Positions 8,607 to 16,047 are shown, numbered from the stretch's first letter. The stretch is 38,010 nt of DNA from Patulibacter medicamentivorans (GCF_000240225.1 NZ_AGUD01000040.1:1-38010); one strand, 5' to 3'. Numbers and translations are program-made. The notes: generated from the letters alone by a model not told the origin.

Positions 8607-10166
8607 TCAGTCGCCGACCGCGTACTGCACGATCGAGCCGTCCACGAGCCACTCGACCGGCGCCTTGTCGTCCGTGTAGACCGGTCCCCCGTGGGAAGCG
8701 TCGACGAGGCCGTTCGCCGCCCGCGCGGCGATCGGCCGCAGCTCGCGGGGCAGGGTCGGGATCGTCGCCCGCAGCTGGTCCGCCGAGGCCGGCGCGCGGG
8801 TCGCCAGCAGCAGCGTGTTGGTGTCGGTCATCCGGTAGCGCAGGACCGTCGGGAAGGTCGTCCGCAGCGTCGCCGCCAGCGCCCGCTCGAGGCTGTCGCT
8901 GCTCTCGGGATGCCCGACGTTGACGATCACCGCGCCGCGTGGCGTCAAGCGCGCCCCGGCCAGCGCGAAGAACTCCCTCGTCGTCAGGTAGAAGGGGATG
9001 TAGGGCTGGCGGTAGGCGTCGATCCCGATCACGTCGTAGCGCTTGGCGGCGTCGCGCCCGCGATCGGCGGCGCCCCGCAGGAACGGCCGCGCGTCGTCGG
9101 TGATCACGTTCATCCGCGGGCCCTTCGGCATCCCGAGCCACGTGCGCCCCAGCTCGGAGACCTTGCCGTCGATCTCGACCCCGTCGACGACGACCCGCGG
9201 GAAGAAGTGCAGCAGCGCGCGGCCGACGGTCCCGCCCGCGTTGCCGAGCATCGCGACCCGCCGCGGCGGCGAGGTCGGCTGCCCGACCGGACCGTCGGCA
9301 ACCGCGAACGGCAGCACCTGGTAGGCGTCCCAGTAGTTGCCGGTGAGGACCGTGTCGGCGCGCCAGACCGAGTGGATCGCCTGCCCCTCGTTGAGCTCCA
9401 GCCGCCGCTCGGTCGCCGCCGGCAGCCCGCCGTCGCCGTCGACGGTCCGGTGCTCGACGATCCGCGCGTACTGGTAGGTCGTCTCGGCCTCGGCGAGCAC
9501 CCGATCGCCGTCCTCGGCCGGCTTGGTGACCCCGGGCGGCAGCGCGATCAGCGCCGCGATCACGACCGGGACCAGCAGCGCCCGGCGCGGCAGGCCGAAG
9601 GTCGCGACGAGGGCGATCACCAGCGCCAGCACCAGGAAGGTCCGCTGGGTGCCGACGAACGGGATCAGCAGCAGCGACGAGACCCAGGTGCCGACGAGGC
9701 TGCCGGCCGTCCCGATCGCCGACAGCCGCCCGGCGATCCGGCCGGCATGCGCGACGTCGCGGACCGCCAGCCGCAGCGCCCACGGCGAGACGGCGCCGAT
9801 CAGCACCAGCGGGACCGCGATCAGCCCCAGCATCCCCAGCATCGAGCCGACGAACGCACCGGCGTCGATCTGGTCGAAGGCCCGCACCGCCAGGTGCAGG
9901 AACGGGCCGCTGACCAGCGGGATCGCCGCGATCAGGCTGGCCGCCACGAGCACCAGGACCCGCAGCCGCGGCTCCTCCGGGTGACGGTCGGCGAACCGCC
10001 CGCCGAGCCAGTAGCCGGCCGACAGCGAGACCAGCACGACGCCGATCGTGTTGGCCCAGATCAGCGTCGAGTCGCCGAAGTAGGGCGCCAGCAGGCGGGC
10101 CGCGGCCATCTCCGCGCCGAGCGCCCCGGCCCCGACGACGAACACCAACAGGGGCAGGCTGCGCAC
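8607..10166 (-). CDS. Membrane protein with C-terminal spermidine-synthase-like domain
   Basis: 519 residues. The N-terminal half has several hydrophobic helices (LPLLVFVVGAGALGAEM, then GVVLVSLSAGYWLGG, LVLVAASLIAAIPLV and others), as in the fused MFS/spermidine-synthase proteins of actinobacteria. The C-terminal part (about 300-470) is a Rossmann fold: AMLGNAGGTVGRAL in place of GGGDG, VDGVEID for the ribose-binding acid, DDARPFL, and YDVIGIDAYRQP near the active site. Altered key residues make true spermidine synthesis uncertain. The frame is open further up to ATG 10247, but TATCGT at 10174-10179 lies seven bases before GTG 10166, so I choose that start; 10241 or 10247 remain possible. 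It diverges from the aldo-keto reductase. Confidence 0.8.
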   Translation of the reverse strand: MRSLPLLVFVVGAGALGAEMAAARLLAPYFGDSTLIWANTIGVVLVSLSAGYWLGGRFADRHPEEPRLRVLVLVAASLIAAIPLVSGPFLHLAVRAFDQIDAGAFVGSMLGMLGLIAVPLVLIGAVSPWALRLAVRDVAHAGRIAGRLSAIGTAGSLVGTWVSSLLLIPFVGTQRTFLVLALVIALVATFGLPRRALLVPVVIAALIALPPGVTKPAEDGDRVLAEAETTYQYARIVEHRTVDGDGGLPAATERRLELNEGQAIHSVWRADTVLTGNYWDAYQVLPFAVADGPVGQPTSPPRRVAMLGNAGGTVGRALLHFFPRVVVDGVEIDGKVSELGRTWLGMPKGPRMNVITDDARPFLRGAADRGRDAAKRYDVIGIDAYRQPYIPFYLTTREFFALAGARLTPRGAVIVNVGHPESSDSLERALAATLRTTFPTVLRYRMTDTNTLLLATRAPASADQLRATIPTLPRELRPIAARAANGLVDASHGGPVYTDDKAPVEWLVDGSIVQYAVGD

Positions 10167-10173
10167 CGCGGCC

Positions 10174-10179
10174 ACGATA
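10174..10179 (-). promoter_or_regulatory. -10 hexamer TATCGT for leaderless start at 10166
   Basis: TATCGT on the minus strand sits seven bases before GTG 10166. The spacing matches other starts in this window and argues against the ATG at 10247. Confidence 0.45.
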
Positions 10180-10256
10180 GCGGCGACCCGCCAGCGCGGG
10201 CGCCGCCCTGCTCCCGTCCCGTCGAGGAGCGCCCGCGCCATCGGCATGATGGAGCG

Positions 10257-11315
10257 ATGTCCCCCGCGCCGATCCACGATCCGCACCGCGCCGACCCCGA
10301 CCGCTACGACGGGCGGATGCCCTACCGCCGCACCGGCACCAGCGGCCTGCGGCTGCCGGCGATCTCGCTCGGGCTCTGGCACAACTTCGGCGACGACCGG
10401 CCGATCGACGTCCAGCGCGCGATCCTGCGGCGGGCGTTCGACCTCGGCGTCACCCACTTCGACCTGGCCAACAACTACGGCCCGCCGTACGGCAGCGCCG
10501 AGACGAACTTCGGCCGGATCCTGCGCGAGGACCTGCGGCCCTACCGCGACGAGCTGCTGATCAGCTCGAAGGCCGGCTGGGACATGTGGCCGGGGCCGTA
10601 CGGCGAGCTCGGTTCGCGCAAGTACCTGCTGTCCAGCCTCGACCAGTCGCTGCGGCGGCTGGGCATCGACTACGTCGACATCTTCTACAGCCACCGCTTC
10701 GACCCCGACACGCCGCTGGAGGAGACCTGCGGCGCCCTCCACAGCGCGGTCCAGCAGGGCAAGGCGCTCTACGTCGGGATCTCGTCGTACTCGCCCGAGC
10801 GCACGCGCGAGGCCGCCCAGATCCTCGGCGAGCTCGGCACGCCGCTGCTGATCCACCAGCCCTCGTACTCGCTGCTGAACCGCTGGGTCGAGCGCGAGCT
10901 GCTGGACACGCTCGCCGAGGAGGGCGTCGGCTGCATCGCCTTCAGCCCGCTCGCCCAGGGCGTCCTGACCGATCGCTACCTGGACGGCGTCCCCGCGGGC
11001 TCGCGCGCCAGCCGCGACGCGTCGCTGCTGCCCGACCACCTCTCGGCGCAGAACCTCGACCACGTGCGGGCGCTGAACGAGATCGCCAGTGGCCGCGGGC
11101 AGTCGCTGGCGCAGATGGCGATCGCCTGGACGCTGCGCGACGAGCGCGTGACCAGCGCCCTGATCGGCGCCAGCTCGGTGGCCCAGCTGGAGGACTCGCT
11201 CGGGGCCCTCGCCGGGCTCGAGTTCGGCGACGACGAGCTGGCCGCGATCGACGAGCACGCCCGCGAGGGCCACCTGAACCTGTGGGCCGGGTCGGCGGAG
11301 CTGGACGAGGAGTGA
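10257..11315 (+). CDS. gpr: Aldo-keto reductase, YghZ/Gpr (L-glyceraldehyde 3-phosphate reductase) type
   Basis: 352 residues, a cytosolic TIM barrel using NADPH. The catalytic tetrad is visible as D69, Y74, K105 and H146. Long stretches follow the E. coli YghZ pattern as I remember it: LPAISLGLWHNFG, THFDLANNYGPP, KAGWDMWPGPYG, SRKYLLSSLDQSL, DIFYSHR and VGISSYSPERT. In E. coli this enzyme reduces L-glyceraldehyde 3-phosphate and detoxifies methylglyoxal. The ATG is preceded at six bases by CATGAT and has no usable Shine-Dalgarno, so it may be leaderless. It diverges from the spermidine-synthase-like gene. Substrate is inferred from family resemblance. Confidence 0.9.
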   Translation: MSPAPIHDPHRADPDRYDGRMPYRRTGTSGLRLPAISLGLWHNFGDDRPIDVQRAILRRAFDLGVTHFDLANNYGPPYGSAETNFGRILREDLRPYRDELLISSKAGWDMWPGPYGELGSRKYLLSSLDQSLRRLGIDYVDIFYSHRFDPDTPLEETCGALHSAVQQGKALYVGISSYSPERTREAAQILGELGTPLLIHQPSYSLLNRWVERELLDTLAEEGVGCIAFSPLAQGVLTDRYLDGVPAGSRASRDASLLPDHLSAQNLDHVRALNEIASGRGQSLAQMAIAWTLRDERVTSALIGASSVAQLEDSLGALAGLEFGDDELAAIDEHAREGHLNLWAGSAELDEE

Positions 11316-11360
11316 GCGCGACCGGCGCGCGGCGCGCCGCTCTCCGCGGCGCCAGGCGAT

Positions 11361-11366
11361 AGCGTC
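11361..11366 (+). promoter_or_regulatory. -10 hexamer TAGCGT for leaderless start at 11373
   Basis: TAGCGT ends six bases before GTG 11373, with no Shine-Dalgarno between. Confidence 0.5.
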
Positions 11367-11372
11367 GCGGTC

Positions 11373-12020
11373 GTGCCGATCGCCGTCACCTGGAAGGGGC
11401 TCGAAGAGGGCGTCGGCGGCTGGCGCGCCGAGCTGGCGACGATCGAGCTGGACGACGACGGCGTACGCGCCGAGGGCACGCAGATCGGCGCCGATCCGCT
11501 GCCGTACCGCGCCGACTACGTGCTCGACGCGGGCCGCGGCTTCACGACCGCCCAGCTCGAGGTCTACGTCACCGGCGCCGGCTGGTCCCGGGACCTGGTC
11601 CTGACCCGCGACGCGGGCGGCACGTGGGTGGCGCAGACGCGCACCTTCGGCGACGTCGACCTGCCCGCGCCCGCCGCCGACACCGCGCTCCTGCGGGGCG
11701 CTCTGGACTGCGACCTGGCCTTCTCGCCCCTGACGAACCTGATGCCCGTGCGCCGCCACCAGCTCGACCGCCGGCCCGGACGCGAGGACATCGCGGTCGC
11801 CTGGGTCTCGCTGCCCGACCTGGCGGTCCATCGCTCGCAGCAGCGCTACGAGCACCTGGCCGACGGCAGCGTCCGCTTCACCTCGCTCGACGACGACGAG
11901 TCCCACGGCTTCACCGCCGACCTGCGACTGGACCGCCACGGTCTGGTCGTCGAGTACCCCCAGCTCGCGCGCCGGGTCGTCACCGGCGCGCGCGTACCCC
12001 CGACGAAGGAGTCCCGATGA
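11373..12020 (+). CDS. Putative glycolipid-binding family protein
   Basis: 215 residues, soluble, mostly beta by composition. The sequence TWKGLEEGVGGWRAELATI, then YRADYVLDAGRGFTTAQLEVY, FGDVDLPAPAADTALLRGALDCDLAFSPLTNLMPVRR and YEHLADGSVRFTSLD fits the putative glycolipid-binding domain family (PF06475, first described from a Pseudomonas protein). Residues 65-200 hold the conserved part. The GTG start follows TAGCGT at six bases. Its last codons overlap the alcohol dehydrogenase start (ATGA at 12017-12020), so the two proteins are co-expressed. The biological ligand in actinomycetes is not established; the family name should not be over-read. Confidence 0.75.
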   Translation: MPIAVTWKGLEEGVGGWRAELATIELDDDGVRAEGTQIGADPLPYRADYVLDAGRGFTTAQLEVYVTGAGWSRDLVLTRDAGGTWVAQTRTFGDVDLPAPAADTALLRGALDCDLAFSPLTNLMPVRRHQLDRRPGREDIAVAWVSLPDLAVHRSQQRYEHLADGSVRFTSLDDDESHGFTADLRLDRHGLVVEYPQLARRVVTGARVPPTKESR

Positions 12021-13168
12021 AGATCCGTGCCGCTGTGTTGGAGGAGTTTGGTCGGCCGCTCGCGATTCAGCAGGTCGATCTGGCCGAGCCGAGGGTCGGC
12101 GAGGTGCTCGTGCGGCTGGCTGCCTGCGGCGTCTGCCACACCGATCTCTACACCGCGTCGGGCGCGGACCCGACCGGCTACGCGCCGTGCGTGCTGGGTC
12201 ACGAGGGAGCGGGCGTCGTCGAGCGGGTCGGGCCGGGGGTCACGCTGGTCGGGCCGGGCGACCACGTGGTCACGCTGTTCGCGCCGGAGTGCGGCGAGTG
12301 CGTGCACTGCCGCAGCCCGCGAACGAATCGCTGCACCGCGATCCGGGACCAGCAGAACGCGGGCTACCTGCCCGACGGCACCACGCGGCTGTCGCGCGAC
12401 GGCCAGCCGTTGCGGCACTTCATGGGCACCTCGACGTTCGCCGAGTACACCGTGATGCCGGAGATCGCGCTGGCCAAGATCGACAAGGCGGCACCGCTGG
12501 AGGGCGCGTCGATCTTCGCCTGCGGCCTCTCGACCGGGCTCGGCGCGGCGATCTACACCGCCGGAGTCGAGGCCGGCAGCACCGTCGCGGTCTTCGGCTG
12601 CGGCCTGGTCGGGCTCGGCGCGATCGCGGGCGCGCGGATCCAGGGCGCGTCGCGGATCGTGGCGGTCGATCTGTCGGCCGAGCGGCTGGCGATGGCCAAG
12701 CACCACGGCGCCACCGACCTGATCGTCGCCGGACCGGTCGCCGGCGAGCCGCGAACCAACGCCGACGGCACGATCACCGCCGACGCCGTCGAGTGGATCA
12801 AGAGCGTCACCGACGGCTTCGGCGCCGACTACACCTTCGAGGCGACCGGCAACGTCGGCGTGATGCGCCAGGCCGTCGAGGCCGCACGCGAGGCCTGGGG
12901 CCTGGCAACGATGATCGGCGTCGCCGGCAAGGGCGAGACGCTCGAGATCGTGCCGCGGTTCCTGATCACCGGCCGCCGCGTGACCGGCTCCTCGTTCGGC
13001 GGCGTCAAGGGCCGCACCCAGGTCCCGCAGCTCGTCGACCGCTGGCTGCGCGGCGACGTCGACGTGCCGGCGCTCCTCAGCCACCGGATCACACTCGACC
13101 AGGTCAACGAGGGCTTCGACCTGATGCACCACCAAGACGGCATCCGCTCGATCATCGAGTTCGCCTGA
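12017..13168 (+). CDS. Class III-type zinc alcohol dehydrogenase (formaldehyde-thiol dehydrogenase like)
   Basis: 383 residues. The GroES-like domain has the catalytic zinc ligands C40 and H62 (GHEGAGVV) and a structural zinc site at C92, C95, C98 and C106. The Rossmann part opens VFGCGLVGLGA near residue 195. Segments such as GVCHTDLYTASG, PDGTTRLS, HFMGTSTFAEYTV, FEATGNVGVMRQA, GSSFGGVKGR and FDLMHHQDGIRS follow class III enzymes (S-(hydroxymethyl)glutathione dehydrogenase). R110 matches the position of the Arg that binds the thiol cofactor in class III. In an actinomycete the cofactor could be mycothiol or another thiol. AAGGAG lies five bases before the ATG, inside the upstream gene with which it overlaps by four bases. 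Confidence 0.88.
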   Translation: MKIRAAVLEEFGRPLAIQQVDLAEPRVGEVLVRLAACGVCHTDLYTASGADPTGYAPCVLGHEGAGVVERVGPGVTLVGPGDHVVTLFAPECGECVHCRSPRTNRCTAIRDQQNAGYLPDGTTRLSRDGQPLRHFMGTSTFAEYTVMPEIALAKIDKAAPLEGASIFACGLSTGLGAAIYTAGVEAGSTVAVFGCGLVGLGAIAGARIQGASRIVAVDLSAERLAMAKHHGATDLIVAGPVAGEPRTNADGTITADAVEWIKSVTDGFGADYTFEATGNVGVMRQAVEAAREAWGLATMIGVAGKGETLEIVPRFLITGRRVTGSSFGGVKGRTQVPQLVDRWLRGDVDVPALLSHRITLDQVNEGFDLMHHQDGIRSIIEFA

Positions 13169-13184
13169 CGGTGCCGCCGACGGT

Positions 13185-13222
13185 CGCCATCTCGTCGCGG
13201 CCGGCGACGCGAGACGACGATC
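13185..13222 (+). repeat. Intergenic 12-14-12 element, copy A
   Basis: The left arm CGCCATCTCGTC (13185-13196) and right arm GAGACGACGATC (13211-13222) are separated by a 14-base spacer. Both arms and the spacer length are identical in copy D at 15606-15643, while the spacer sequence differs. The outer GGTCG and CGACC can pair, as can CGTCGC/GCGACG inside. Confidence 0.75.
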
Positions 13223-13244
13223 GACCGGCCCGGGGCCGTCGAGT

Positions 13245-13282
13245 CGCCGTCTCGCCGATCCGGCGTCGATGACCCGGCGATT
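13245..13282 (+). repeat. Intergenic 12-14-12 element, diverged copy B
   Basis: The left arm CGCCGTCTCGCC matches copy A at 10 of 12 bases. A 14-base spacer follows, then GACCCGGCGATT (8 of 12). It lies exactly 60 bases after copy A. Its flanks extend it into a 15-bp stem, GGCCGTCGAGTCGCC (13234-13248) with GGCGATTCGACGGCC (13276-13290), with a single G.U pair. Confidence 0.6.
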
Positions 13283-13332
13283 CGACGGCCTGCGCCGCTC
13301 CTGACCACCCACCCGACCACGAGCCACCGATC

Positions 13333-14037
13333 GTGAGCACCACCCCGCCCCCGCCCGCCGCTCCCCCGCCCGTCGACCTGGCCGAGAAGGTGCCGGAGGC
13401 CTGGCGTCCCTACGTCGACCGCGCGGCGCTGGCGCGGGTCGAGGCGTTCCTCGGCGGCGAGGTCGCGGCCGGGCGGCGGATCCAGCCGCTGCGGGCGCAG
13501 GTCTTCCGGGCCCTCGAGCTGGTCGGGCCCGACGACGTGCGGGTCGTCCTCTGCGGCCAGGATCCCTACCCGACGCCGGGCGTCCCGATCGGCCTGGCGT
13601 TCGCGGTCACGCCCGAGGCGCCGGTGCCGGGGTCGCTGCGGAACATGTTCACCGAGCTGCAGGCCGACCTGGGGCTGCCGCTGCCCTCGAGCGGCGACCT
13701 GACGCCGTGGGCGTCGGCCGGCGCACTGCTGCTGAACGCGTCGCTGACCGTGGCGCCGAACGCGCCGGCGTCGCACAGCGCAGCGGGCTGGCACGACGTC
13801 ACCTTCGAGCTGCTGCGGCGGCTGGCGACCGCTCGCACCGGGCTGGTCTTCCTGGCGCTCGGCCGCCACGCCCAGAACGTCGTGCAGCGGCTGCCGCTGG
13901 ACGGCCACCGGGTGGTGACCGCGGCCCATCCGTCTCCGATGTCGGCCCGGATGTTCCACGGCTCGCGGCCCTACAGCCGCACCGATCAGGCGCTGGTCGA
14001 GCTCGGGGGGCCGCCGTTCGACTGGCGGCTGCCGTAG
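13333..14037 (+). CDS. ung: Uracil-DNA glycosylase, family 1
   Basis: Removes uracil from DNA to start base-excision repair. 234 residues. The water-activating loop GQDPYP is at 75-80 with D77 as the catalytic acid (His is more common than Pro after PY). The uracil-recognition strand LLLNASLTV is at 132-140. The leucine-loop region AAHPSPMSARMFHGSRPYS around 197-215 contains H199, with Met where Leu is usual. The N-terminus is a proline-rich run before the conserved PEAWRPYVD. The GTG at 13333 has no clear ribosome site or -10 hexamer; GTG at codon 20 (VPEAW) is an alternative. It converges on the next gene across a strong hairpin. Confidence 0.93.
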   Translation: MSTTPPPPAAPPPVDLAEKVPEAWRPYVDRAALARVEAFLGGEVAAGRRIQPLRAQVFRALELVGPDDVRVVLCGQDPYPTPGVPIGLAFAVTPEAPVPGSLRNMFTELQADLGLPLPSSGDLTPWASAGALLLNASLTVAPNAPASHSAAGWHDVTFELLRRLATARTGLVFLALGRHAQNVVQRLPLDGHRVVTAAHPSPMSARMFHGSRPYSRTDQALVELGGPPFDWRLP

Positions 14038-14052
14038 GGCTCCGACGCCGAG

Positions 14053-14084
14053 CGGCTGCCGCCCGCGGCCGTGAGCGGCAGCCG
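14053..14084. terminator. Bidirectional hairpin between ung and the GST-like gene
   Basis: CGGCTGCCGC (14053-14062) and GCGGCAGCCG (14075-14084) are perfect 10-bp complements around a 12-base loop, placed between two convergent stop codons. No T-tract. Confidence 0.6.
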
Positions 14085-14094
14085 CGGGCGTCGC

Positions 14095-14373
14095 TCAGCG
14101 CTGCCGCGCCACCCAACCCAGGATCGCCTTCGAGTGCGTGATCACGGTCCCGTCGGCGAGCTTCAGCGCCGGCAGCTTGCTGGCGCCGGTCGCCTGCTCC
14201 AGTTCGTCGCTGGAGCCCTTGCGCAGGAACGGGATCGGGCTGCCGTGGCCGGCGATCACCTTCTCGTACTCGATCCCCGCCTCGCGGAGGGCGGCCTGGA
14301 CCCGCCCGCAGGGGTGGAAGCGCGGTCCGCTGTCGTCGCCGTGACAGACGTACAGGGTCGGGGTCTCGGGCAT
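14095..14373 (-). CDS. Glutathione S-transferase N-terminal domain-like (glutaredoxin fold) protein
   Basis: 92 residues, a stand-alone thioredoxin-fold domain. It starts TLYVCHGDDSGPRFHPCGRVQAALREAG, the beta-alpha-beta opening. The cis-proline segment is SKLPALKLADGTVITHSKAI (about 65-84), matching the LPxL...GxxixeSxxI pattern of glutathione S-transferase N-terminal domains. The all-helical C-terminal domain is missing, so this is the short form often annotated as glutathione S-transferase N-terminal protein. AAGGA about nine bases before the ATG is the ribosome site. The YjbR gene upstream is on the same strand 38 bases away. The thiol it uses is unknown. Confidence 0.8.
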   Translation of the reverse strand: MPETPTLYVCHGDDSGPRFHPCGRVQAALREAGIEYEKVIAGHGSPIPFLRKGSSDELEQATGASKLPALKLADGTVITHSKAILGWVARQR

Positions 14374-14411
14374 CGTCGGTCGTCCTTCGCCGTTCGGGGA
14401 CGGGCGCGAGC

Positions 14412-14807
14412 CTACCCGCCGTCGGACGCCTGGACGTAGGCATCGACGAGCCGCTTCGGCGCCCGGGCCAGCCAGGCGTCGACGATCAGGTCCCGCAGCC
14501 CGTCGCGGGTGACGCGATCCAGGCGCACCAGCACGATCGGGTAGCCGTCGAAGTGCGGGGTCGTGAAGCAGACCTCGGGATCGGTCATCAGCTGGGCCTC
14601 CTTCAGATCCAGGTGCTCGACCCGGACCCCGAGGATCGGCCCGTCCGGCGCATCGTCACCGAGCGCCTCCAGGTCGGACCGCCGCAACGGCCGCTCCCAG
14701 GCGAACAGCTTCTCCTTCACCCGCCACTGGAGCAGGTCCCGCGAGCGCCGCTCCGTCGCCTCGGGCAGCGCCATCGCGATGGCGCGGACGTCGTCCCAGG
14801 TCGGCAT
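14412..14807 (-). CDS. MmcQ/YjbR family DNA-binding-like protein
   Basis: 131 residues, the normal size for the MmcQ/YjbR family (PF04237), whose fold resembles a CyaY-like double-wing. The opening WDDVRAIAMALPEATERRS is the family's typical first helix (ALPGVEE pattern). Further on are LFAWERPL, ADPEV-like MTDPEVCFTTPHFDGYPIVLVRLDRV and the closing helix LIVDAWLARAPKRLVDAY. Function is not established beyond a suggested nucleic-acid role. TAGGCT lies seven bases before the ATG and no Shine-Dalgarno is seen, so this start is probably leaderless. Confidence 0.85.
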   Translation of the reverse strand: MPTWDDVRAIAMALPEATERRSRDLLQWRVKEKLFAWERPLRRSDLEALGDDAPDGPILGVRVEHLDLKEAQLMTDPEVCFTTPHFDGYPIVLVRLDRVTRDGLRDLIVDAWLARAPKRLVDAYVQASDGG

Positions 14808-14814
14808 GCGGCGC

Positions 14815-14820
14815 AGCCTA
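14815..14820 (-). promoter_or_regulatory. -10 hexamer TAGGCT for leaderless start at 14807
   Basis: TAGGCT on the minus strand is seven bases before the ATG at 14807. Confidence 0.5.
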
Positions 14821-14857
14821 CGCGGTGTCGCGTCCCGGTCTGCGAACCTGACCGACC

Positions 14858-15511
14858 TTGAGGCGCCGGGCGATCATCGTGGTGCTGCTCATGATCGGCA
14901 TGGCGGTCGGCGGCTACGCGATCCGGTTCGTGTTGCTCCCCGAAGAGCAGCGGACGTCCCTCCAGCACTGGTCGCTGATCGGCATCACCGCCGACCAGCG
15001 AGGACTGCGGATCGATCCCGGCGGCTGGGGCGGCTGCGACGCGGGCCCGCCGCAGGCCCGCGTGGTGGCGGAGACCGACGACGCGGTGGAGGTCTCCTCG
15101 ACGCGCACCGAGCGGACGATCGTCAATGGTGAGGCCGCGATCTGCCCCGCGATCGCGCGACACGACGGACCGGTGACCCTCCGCCTGTCGCGCCCGCTGG
15201 CCGGGAGGCGCGTCGTGGGCCGCCAGCGGAGGCGGGGCTTCGGGGGACAGGGCGCCGGACCTAACGGCCGCATCCACGTCCCGCGGGTGGTGGGCCTGAG
15301 CCGGGACGATGCGATCGACGTCCTCTGCGGTCGAGGTGTCCGGGTCGCGACCGCGCGGCAGGGTGAAGGCGTCGTGGTCGGCCAGGATCCGCCGGCCGGT
15401 GGATCGCTCCGTGCCACCGGGAACCTGCCCCGCTCGACCCCGCGCCGCCGGCTCCCCTGCCCGATCCTTCTGACCCGGGCCCGTGTGACCCTGCTCCTCG
15501 GCCCGCGCTGA
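14858..15511 (+). CDS. Membrane-anchored protein with one PASTA domain
   Basis: 217 residues. An N-terminal helix (AIIVVLLMIGMAVGGYAIRFVLL) anchors or exports it. Residues 40-125 hold two Cys (GGCDAGPP and AICPAIA) and no recognised motif. Residues 145-190 are a PASTA domain: VPRVVGLSRDDAIDVLCGRGVRV followed by VVGQDPPAGG. PASTA domains bind peptidoglycan fragments or help localise cell-wall proteins. A short basic tail ends the protein. The start is uncertain: TTG 14858 follows GAACCT at eight bases, and internal GTG codons at 14879 and 14882 are possible. The gap that follows holds two copies of the 12-14-12 repeat. Confidence 0.65.
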   Translation: MRRRAIIVVLLMIGMAVGGYAIRFVLLPEEQRTSLQHWSLIGITADQRGLRIDPGGWGGCDAGPPQARVVAETDDAVEVSSTRTERTIVNGEAAICPAIARHDGPVTLRLSRPLAGRRVVGRQRRRGFGGQGAGPNGRIHVPRVVGLSRDDAIDVLCGRGVRVATARQGEGVVVGQDPPAGGSLRATGNLPRSTPRRRLPCPILLTRARVTLLLGPR

Positions 15512-15542
15512 CGTCCGCAGCGAGCCGTCGACGAGCGCGTCG

Positions 15543-15580
15543 AATCGTCATCTCGGCCGGCGCCCCCGCTCAGGATGACG
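15543..15580 (-). repeat. Intergenic 12-14-12 element, copy C
   Basis: On the minus strand CGTCATCCTGAG, a 14-base spacer and GAGATGACGATT. With its flanks it makes a perfect 15-bp stem, CGTCGAATCGTCATC (15538-15552) with GATGACGATTCGACG (15574-15588), around a 21-base loop. It lies 25 bases from copy D in the opposite orientation. Confidence 0.65.
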
Positions 15581-15605
15581 ATTCGACGTTTCCGCGCCGC
15601 ACGAA

Positions 15606-15643
15606 CGCCATCTCGTCCTCACCCGCGCGCCGAGACGACGATC
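15606..15643 (+). repeat. Intergenic 12-14-12 element, copy D
   Basis: CGCCATCTCGTC (15606-15617) and GAGACGACGATC (15632-15643), both identical to copy A, at the same 14-base separation but with an unrelated spacer. The 227-base gap also holds the promoter of the next gene near its right end. Confidence 0.75.
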
Positions 15644-15726
15644 TTGCGCGCTCGCCACTCGCCGTCCGACCGCGCGACCGGCCCTCCCGCCAGCCCCATC
15701 CCCACGGCCCGCGATCGCGACCTGCC

Positions 15727-15732
15727 TACACT
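15727..15732 (+). promoter_or_regulatory. -10 hexamer TACACT for leaderless start at 15739
   Basis: TACACT ends six bases before GTG 15739. No Shine-Dalgarno is present. Confidence 0.5.
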
Positions 15733-15738
15733 CGCTCC

Positions 15739-16047
15739 GTGGGCATCGATCGCGCCTTCTCCGACTCCGAGCCCGTCGGCCGCCGGTCGCGCACCGGCGA
15801 CCTGCGACCGGACACCCACAACGGGGTGCTCGGGATCGGGACGCTGGCCTGCCCGATCTGCGACGCGCCGGTCGCGCCGGGGCCAGGACCGATGTCCCCG
15901 GCCGACGCGATCGGCTGCCCGCTCTGCGGCCACGGCGCCGCGGTCCGCGACTTCCTGTCGCTCGCCGCGCCCAGCCGCCCCGCGCGGGTCGAGGTCCGGG
16001 TCGTCCACCGGCCCCGCAGCTGGCGGGTCCGGGCCCGCCGCCGCTAG
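15739..16047 (+). CDS. Small zinc-ribbon-like protein
   Basis: 102 residues. Two CxxC knuckles, C38/C41 (ACPICDA) and C60/C63 (GCPLCGH), sit 19 residues apart, the layout of a treble-clef or ribbon zinc site. The N-terminal 30 residues are polar. The C-terminus is very rich in Arg (RPRSWRVRARRR), compatible with nucleic-acid or membrane-surface binding. The GTG start is preceded by TACACT at six bases. The gene converges on the efflux pump gene across a pair of hairpins. It is isolated by structured intergenic DNA on both sides. Function unknown. Confidence 0.6.
   Translation: MGIDRAFSDSEPVGRRSRTGDLRPDTHNGVLGIGTLACPICDAPVAPGPGPMSPADAIGCPLCGHGAAVRDFLSLAAPSRPARVEVRVVHRPRSWRVRARRR

Noticed and set aside
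10167..10247. ATG 10241 or 10247 as start of the spermidine-synthase-like protein
   Set aside because: It would leave only about nine bases to the divergent start and has no Shine-Dalgarno or TANNNT; GTG 10166 has TATCGT at seven bases. Not fully excluded.
13249..13275. Rho-independent terminator after the alcohol dehydrogenase
   Set aside because: The stem is long but the loop is 27 bases, it is repeated elsewhere as part of the 12-14-12 element, and no T-tract follows.
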